Source: Jiangella asiatica
Lineage (GTDB): Bacteria; Actinomycetota; Actinomycetes; Jiangellales; Jiangellaceae
Assembly: GCF_004349065.1 (NCBI RefSeq)
Contig: NZ_SMKZ01000018.1
Location: 62,001-126,000 of the forward strand
Direction of reading: 5' to 3'
DNA: 64,000 bases
The position numbers were made by a program, and so were the translations under genes. The notes under the pieces were generated by a model. The model was not told the origin of the DNA and did no database searches. It saw only the letters and a program-made list of their open reading frames with translations. This document shows positions 55,170 to 64,000 of this stretch, piece by piece; within the stretch, counting starts at the first letter, position 1; each line of letters opens with the position of its first letter.

Positions 55170-55856
55170 TCACACTGGATCGAGGCGATAGTCGTCGAAC
55201 AGCGCCAGCAGGTCGGCCGCTCGGACTCCCGCCAGCGAGTCGACGACGATCAGCCCCGGCTCCGGCTCGGCGGCGACGGCGTTCGGCACGGACAACACGC
55301 GGGCGCCGGCCGCCAGGCCAGCGGCGGCGCCGCGCGGGGAGTCCTCGATGACCACGCATCCGGCTGGGTCGACACCCAGCCGGTGCGCCGCGGTCAGGTA
55401 CGGCTCGGGGTGCGGCTTGCCGTTGGTGACCTCGTCGCCGACGACGACCGCCTCGAACGTCCCGGGCGGCAGCTGAGCGACGACGGCGTCGGCGAGCACT
55501 CGGTACGACATGGTCACCAACGCCGACGGCACCCCCAGCCCGCGCAGCTCCGCCAGCAGCTCGGCCACGCCGGGCTGCCAGGAGATGCCGTCGCCGAGGC
55601 CGCGCAGCACCTCGCCGATCATGTGCTCCACGATCTGCGCCGGTGTCATGGGGATGCGGCCCTTGTCGCGGATGTAGGCAGCGGCCTCCAGCAGGTCGCT
55701 GCCCACGAGCGCGAGACTGTCGGCGTCGGTCCAGGTGCCGCCGTGCCCGGTGACGAGCGCCTCCTCGGCGCCCATCCACAGCGGTTCGGTGTCGATGATG
55801 GTGCCGTCCATGTCCCACAGGACGGCGGCGGGTAGGTGCGATGTCACACACACCAT
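55170..55856 (-). CDS. HAD-superfamily phosphatase
   Basis: A 228-residue hydrolase. Motif I is VLWDMDGTIID with nucleophile Asp15 and acid/base Asp17, a helical cap follows, and motifs II-IV are visible as ALVTMSY, GKPHPEPYL and CVVIEDSPRGAAAG. The fold matches beta-phosphoglucomutase or phosphoglycolate-phosphatase types; the substrate is unknown. The start is probably ATG 55856; GTG 55853 and 55847 are close alternatives and no strong ribosome site is seen. It stands between the importer operon and a small IscA-like gene. Confidence 0.87.
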   Translation of the reverse strand: MVCVTSHLPAAVLWDMDGTIIDTEPLWMGAEEALVTGHGGTWTDADSLALVGSDLLEAAAYIRDKGRIPMTPAQIVEHMIGEVLRGLGDGISWQPGVAELLAELRGLGVPSALVTMSYRVLADAVVAQLPPGTFEAVVVGDEVTNGKPHPEPYLTAAHRLGVDPAGCVVIEDSPRGAAAGLAAGARVLSVPNAVAAEPEPGLIVVDSLAGVRAADLLALFDDYRLDPV

Positions 55857-56111
55857 CGTCGCATGCTGGGCAATCCGCCCCACCGCCGGTGTAGTGCACC
55901 GCAAGGGGTTGACGGATGGAGCGAGAGCCGGAAGCGTGGACAGTGCGAACGGCTTGCCAACCGGCTCGTGCGCCGGGAGAGGATCGATACCCAGCCGTAC
56001 GTCATAGCGGGCCGTCAAGCCCATGCGGCCATATCACGGGCATCCACGACGAGATGCCGACGCCACAACCGATGCGGGGCGCCGTTGGTGCGCGCTCCGT
56101 CGGAGGTCACC

Positions 56112-56399
56112 ATGCTCACACTCACCGAGAACGCCGCTGCGGTCATCCGCAACATCGCCGGGCAGCAGGACATGCCGGAAGGCACCGGCATGCGTATCGT
56201 CGCCGCCGTCGACGGCGGCCTCAACCTGAACATGTCCCCCGGGCCGGAGGAAGGCGACCAGGTCGTCGACCAGGGCGGAGCCCGGTTGTTCCTCGATGCC
56301 CAGGCCGCACAGATGCTCGACGACAAGGCGCTCGACGCCGCCGTCGACCCCGACGGAGCCGTCCAGTTCGCCCTGGCCGAGCAGGACTGGAATGCCTGA
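56112..56399 (+). CDS. IscA/HesB-like protein lacking cysteines
   Basis: A 95-residue protein with the A-type iron-sulfur carrier fold: TENAAAVIRNIAGQQDMPEG, GMRIVAAVDGGLNLNMSPGP and RLFLDAQAAQMLDDKALDAA. The three cysteines that bind the cluster in IscA/ErpA are all absent, and the protein has no Cys at all. It may therefore be a structural relative with another function. GGAGGTC six bases before ATG 56112 supports the start. It converges on metH with a 15-bp gap. Confidence 0.85.
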   Translation: MLTLTENAAAVIRNIAGQQDMPEGTGMRIVAAVDGGLNLNMSPGPEEGDQVVDQGGARLFLDAQAAQMLDDKALDAAVDPDGAVQFALAEQDWNA

Positions 56400-56414
56400 C
56401 GCGCCGCGGCAACT

Positions 56415-59909
<3,495 letters not shown>

Positions 59910-59948
59910 CACGCCAGGGTAGAGCCATCACCACAGCTCACGAGGAAA

Positions 59949-59986
59949 CGTCCGCCATGCGGACGATTCGTCTCTGAATTCGAGAC
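59949..59986. promoter_or_regulatory. Two hairpins in the metH/PAC2 divergent region
   Basis: CGTCCGC-cat-GCGGACG (59949-59965) is a perfect 7-bp stem, and GTCTC-tgaattc-GAGAC (59970-59986) a 5-bp stem right behind it. Both lie 40-80 bp upstream of the metH start and could be operators or leader hairpins. The 217-bp divergent gap holds no gene. Confidence 0.45.
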
Positions 59987-60129
59987 ACGTCGGCGAGCCA
60001 AGCGGCGCCAGGAGCCGTAGGGTTGGGCCATGGACGACGGAACCTGACCCGGGCCGTCGCCCACGGCCGCCAACCGGTCACCACGGCCGCTCACCGGTCG
60101 CCCCCGGTCGCTCAGCAGGGAGACGAAGC

Positions 60130-60972
60130 GTGATGGAGCTCGACGGTACGCCGCAGCTGCGCGATCCTGTCCTGATCGCGGCGTTCGAGGGATGGAACGA
60201 CGCCGGCGAGGCGGCCACTGCCGGCGTCGAGCACCTCGAACACGAGTGGCGCGCCACCCCGGTCGCTGCCCTCGACCCCGACCAGTACTACGACTTCCAG
60301 GTCAACCGGCCGCAGGTCAGCGTCGACGAGACCGGCCTGCGCAGCATCGAGTGGCCCACCACGCGCCTGTCCGTCGTCCACCTCGACGACGCCGACCGCG
60401 ACATCGTCCTGCTGCGCGGCATCGAGCCCAACATGCGCTGGCGCGGCTTCTGCGCCGAGCTCCTCGCCGTCGCCGCCGACCTCGGCGTCGAGGAGGTCAT
60501 CACCCTCGGCGCGCTGCTGGCCGACGTGCCGCACACCCGCCCCGTCCCCGTCACCGCGTCGGCCAGTGATCCCGACCAAGCCGACCGGCTCGGGCTGGAG
60601 GCCTCCAAGTACGAGGGCCCCACCGGTATCGTCGGCGTCTTCCAGGACGCGGCCACCAAGGCCGGGCTGGAGTCCATCTCGCTGTGGGCGGCCGTCCCGC
60701 ACTACGTGGCGCAGTCCCCCTGCCCGAAGGCGACCCTCGTCCTCATGCAACGCGTCGAGGACGTCCTGCGCCTCCCGGTCCCCCTGGGCGACCTCGCCGA
60801 GCAGGCCGAGGCCTGGCAGCACGGCGTCGATGAGCTCGCCGAAGAGGACTCCGACGTCGCCGAGTACGTCCGCCGCCTCGAGGAGGCCCGCGACACCGTC
60901 GACCTCCCCGAAGCCTCCGGCGAACACATCGCCCGCGAGTTCGAACGCTACCTCCGCCGCCGCGACACCTGA
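60130..60972 (+). CDS. PAC2-family protein (proteasome-assembly-chaperone-like)
   Basis: A 280-residue protein of the PAC2 family. It starts MMELDGTPQLRDPVLIAAFEGWNDAG, and LGALLADVPHTRPVPVTASA and FQDAATKAGLESISLWAAVPHYVA follow the ATP-grasp-like fold seen in this family. Eukaryotic PAC2 helps assemble proteasomes; actinobacterial members often lie near metH and mshC (Rv2125 region), but their job is not settled. The start is GTG 60130 (GGGAG eight bases upstream) or ATG 60133. Repeat copy 4 begins 30 bases after its stop. Confidence 0.88.
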   Translation: MMELDGTPQLRDPVLIAAFEGWNDAGEAATAGVEHLEHEWRATPVAALDPDQYYDFQVNRPQVSVDETGLRSIEWPTTRLSVVHLDDADRDIVLLRGIEPNMRWRGFCAELLAVAADLGVEEVITLGALLADVPHTRPVPVTASASDPDQADRLGLEASKYEGPTGIVGVFQDAATKAGLESISLWAAVPHYVAQSPCPKATLVLMQRVEDVLRLPVPLGDLAEQAEAWQHGVDELAEEDSDVAEYVRRLEEARDTVDLPEASGEHIAREFERYLRRRDT

Positions 60973-61002
60973 CCCTCCGACTCCCTCCCTCGCCCCGCCC
61001 CC

Positions 61003-61080
61003 GAATGATCACGTTCAGCACGAAATCCCATGTCGCACCACGATTGCAAGCCTGGTGATGCACGGGTAGGCCTCGTGATG
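61003..61080 (+). repeat. TGATCA-ended element, family A copy 4 (one-armed)
   Basis: It starts GAATGATCACGTTCAGCA (61003-61020), continues with CACGAAATCCCATGTCGCACCA and an AGCCTGGTG core, and ends CCTCGTGATG at 61080. The right-hand GATCATTT arm of copies 1 and 2 is absent. The end matches copy 5. It lies 30 bases after the PAC2 stop in a convergent gap. Confidence 0.72.
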
Positions 61081-61095
61081 CGACCGTTCAGGCGC

Positions 61096-62052
61096 TCAGG
61101 CGACGACGCGGCGGCGCCCTCGACCGAACGCGGCCCGGTACCGCGCCGCCACGAGGTCATCGCGATAGAGGTCGGCCCACACCGAGCGGACCACCTGCAG
61201 CCCTCGGTCACGCAGCCGGTCCTCCCGGATCTTCTCGCGCCAGACGGCGTCGCCGGCGCTCTCGCCAGGCCGCAGCAGCCGACCGTACTTCTCGCGCCCG
61301 TCGAACTCCCCGATGGTCGCGTAGCCCTCGAAGTAGAAGTCGACCCGGTCGTCCGTGCCGTCCGGACCCGGCAGGTTGAGCTGCAGCTCAGGGCGGGGCA
61401 ATCCGATGCGTTCCAGCTGCACCCGATGGCGCGACTCCCCAACACTCTCCGATCGGCCGTCCGCGAACTCGACCACGCGACCGGCGGCGCGTGCACCCCG
61501 CCAGTCCCGCATCGTGTCCAGGACCTCGAGCAGCTCGGCACTCGTCGTCGCCGACTCGGCCAGGATGCCGTCGACGGTCACGACCGCGCTTTCGAACGGC
61601 GTCGTCCGGGCCACGTCGAGCGCGGTGCGAGCCGGTGTCGTCGTCGCGACCCCGTCGACGACACGCACCTCAGCCTCGGACAGCCTCCCCGCGTGGTGGT
61701 GCACGCCGGCCTCTCTGCGTGGTGCGTGCAGATCGCGTCGCGACACGTGCACACACGACAGGTCGGCTCCCCACACGCGCGTCCCGAGCCACACAGCGGC
61801 TGACGTGTGGCTCAGCACCGCGGGCACCGCCATCTGGAGGAGCACCGCCTGGCAGCGAGCTCGGTGCAGCTCGAGGTCGTTCATGCGCTTCCACACCGTC
61901 GCCTCGACGTAGGCGCCTCGGCGGATCGCTACCCACGCACCGGTCGCGCGCCGCCGAGCGATCTCATAGTCGTCGTAGCCGGCTGCCAGGACCTGCGCCC
62001 GGACGACAACGCCGTGCTGCCGCGCGGCAACGGCTCTCAAGGTCTCATCCAT
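61096..62052 (-). CDS. AbiEi-like N-domain with DUF559/Vsr-like C-domain
   Basis: About 318 residues. The N-terminal 90 residues (ARQHGVVVRAQVLAAGYDDY, then WVAIRRGAYVEAT) match the AbiEi-type winged helix used by type IV antitoxins. The C-terminal part (SVGESRHRVQLERIGLPRPE, VDFYFEGYATIGEFDG) resembles the DUF559/PD-(D/E)XK nuclease-like fold. No AbiEii nucleotidyltransferase lies beside it, so it is not a complete toxin-antitoxin pair. Such solitary genes are common in actinomycetes and of unknown function. ATG 62052 lacks a clear ribosome site, so the start is uncertain. Confidence 0.75.
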   Translation of the reverse strand: MDETLRAVAARQHGVVVRAQVLAAGYDDYEIARRRATGAWVAIRRGAYVEATVWKRMNDLELHRARCQAVLLQMAVPAVLSHTSAAVWLGTRVWGADLSCVHVSRRDLHAPRREAGVHHHAGRLSEAEVRVVDGVATTTPARTALDVARTTPFESAVVTVDGILAESATTSAELLEVLDTMRDWRGARAAGRVVEFADGRSESVGESRHRVQLERIGLPRPELQLNLPGPDGTDDRVDFYFEGYATIGEFDGREKYGRLLRPGESAGDAVWREKIREDRLRDRGLQVVRSVWADLYRDDLVAARYRAAFGRGRRRVVA

Positions 62053-62144
62053 GAACAGGACGGTGCCGACTGCTGGGCCGGTGCACCAGCGCCAGGCCAC
62101 GGAATGTGGATAACGGCGTCATCTCAACGGGCGTGTGGACAACC

Positions 62145-62219
62145 ACCCATCACGAGGATGACCCGAGCGTCACGAGGATTACAGGCATGGTGCGACACGA
62201 GATTGCGTGCTGAACGTGA

Positions 62220-62225
<6 letters not shown>
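62145..62225 (-). repeat. TGATCA-ended element, family A copy 5 (one-armed), overlapping the mshC stop
   Basis: On the minus strand it starts AAATGATCACGTTCAGCA (62225 to 62208), continues with ATCTCGTGTCGCACCATG, and ends CATCCTCGTGATGGG near 62145. The mshC stop codon TGA (62222-62220) lies inside the ATGATCA end, so the element supplies the last codon of mshC. The right-hand arm is absent, as in copies 3 and 4. Confidence 0.78.
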
Positions 62226-63428
<1,203 letters not shown>

Positions 63429-63447
63429 GATTCCAGAGCCTAAGTGG

Positions 63448-64000
63448 TCAGAACACGGGCCAGGGAACCGGCATCCGCCCCTCGGGACTCGGCATGGTGC
63501 CGCGCGTCAGCAAGGCGTCCACCCGATCGGCGGTCGCTGCCACCTCGTCGTCGTCGAGCAGTGTGCCCAGCCGGCCGCCCAGCGAGCCGTCCAGCAACGC
63601 CCGCAGCGACTCCAGCGCCTCCCGTTCGGCGACGGTGATCGGCTCGCCCGCCCACCCCCACAAGACGGTGCGCAGCTTGGGCTCGACGTTGAAGCAGACG
63701 CCGTGGTCGACGCCGACGATCTCGGCCAGCGCGGGCGCGACGCCCCGGTCGCCGGCGAGCACGTGGCCGCCCTTGCGGTCGGTGTTGTTCACGACGGTGT
63801 CGAAGAGCGCGAGGCGCCGCAGCCCTGGGTCGTCGGCGTGCACCAGCACGACGGGGTCACCGCCGCCGTCGACGGCCCGCAGGATCGGCAGCCACCCCTC
63901 GACGGCGGCACCGGGCGCGACGACGTCGACCCACTCCGGGCCGGACGCGGGCTGCTCCATCCACGCCTGGCACATCCCCGGTCCGAAAGGGCCGTCCGCG
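63448..64000 (-). CDS. PI3/4-kinase-like protein of the mshC neighbourhood (SCO1664-like), 5' end outside window
   Basis: At least 184 residues of the C-terminal part are visible and the frame stays open to the window edge, so the start is not seen. [20 protein letters not shown] resembles the catalytic and metal-binding loop of phosphatidylinositol kinases, and [20 protein letters not shown] is typical of an actinobacterial family that usually lies beside mshC. The [15 protein letters not shown] segment continues upstream. Its role in mycothiol metabolism is suspected only from location. Confidence 0.85.
   Translation of the reverse strand, partial: ADGPFGPGMCQAWMEQPASGPEWVDVVAPGAAVEGWLPILRAVDGGGDPVVLVHADDPGLRRLALFDTVVNNTDRKGGHVLAGDRGVAPALAEIVGVDHGVCFNVEPKLRTVLWGWAGEPITVAEREALESLRALLDGSLGGRLGTLLDDDEVAATADRVDALLTRGTMPSPEGRMPVPWPVF

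Noticed and set aside
53430-55835. An 801-codon plus-strand frame opposite the binding-protein gene
   Set aside because: It is antisense to a clear lipoprotein with a signal peptide and lipobox, and has biased shadow composition.
59913-60129. Cobalamin riboswitch before metH
   Set aside because: The gap is only 217 bp and shared with a divergent gene, and no B12-box-like sequence or riboswitch layout was found.
61096-62052. A type IV toxin-antitoxin pair
   Set aside because: No AbiEii-type toxin gene lies on either side; the neighbours are PAC2 and mshC.

Overview
The window is high-GC bacterial DNA from an actinomycete. Four things place it in the Actinomycetota: a complete Pup-proteasome set (arc, dop, pup, prcB, prcA, pafA, pafB, pafC), a mycothiol ligase (mshC), class E sortase and WYL-type PafBC regulators, and a gene order that follows the Mycobacterium tuberculosis block from the pepE-like peptidase and 5'-3' exonuclease to the metH/mshC neighbourhood. 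I cannot fix the genus from sequence alone. No rRNA, tRNA, CRISPR array, prophage or intact transposase gene was seen.

Layout. 1-2.2 kb: the 3' end of a thiamine-diphosphate 2-oxo acid dehydrogenase and an acyl-CoA dehydrogenase. 2.5-12.6 kb: single genes and divergent pairs (Lrp regulator/class V aminotransferase, FAD oxidase, M24 peptidase/PadR regulator, GOLPH3-like protein/sortase E, MMPL transporter, 5'-3' exonuclease). 12.7-16.6 kb: a visibly less GC-rich insert with a small membrane protein, an internally deleted pseudogene, and a signalling module made of a MerR-receiver fusion overlapping a tandem KaiC-type ATPase, divergent from a GAF-ANTAR protein. 16.7-28 kb: epimerase, HelY-type RNA helicase, a hypothetical gene followed by a lanthipeptide-synthetase-like fragment, lipid kinase, tatC, tatA, a small membrane protein, pafC, pafB and a DUF3866 gene. 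28-43.7 kb: two FKBP genes, pafA, prcA, prcB, pup and dop, then a 4-kb interruption holding an oxidoreductase, three small exported proteins and a multi-pass membrane protein, then arc, trmI, an M50 protease and a RecB-like nuclease. 43.8-49.2 kb: a two-component system followed by a MacB-type ABC exporter. 49.3-55 kb: a complete five-gene peptide ABC importer operon. 55-64 kb: HAD phosphatase, cysteine-free IscA-like protein, metH, PAC2 protein, AbiEi-like protein, mshC and a partial PI-kinase-like gene.

How the genes work together. Pup is attached to proteins by PafA and removed by Dop. Arc recognises pupylated proteins and feeds them to the PrcB/PrcA core. PafB and PafC regulate the DNA-damage response. 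Pup here ends in Glu, so it should be ligated without prior deamidation.

Non-coding structure. Five copies of an 80-98 bp element starting AATGATCACGTTCAGCA lie within about 30 bp downstream of stop codons, one of them overlapping the mshC stop. They are accompanied by related palindromes that also use TGATCA at their ends. Together they look like a REP/MITE-like family that has been placed, or kept, at gene ends.
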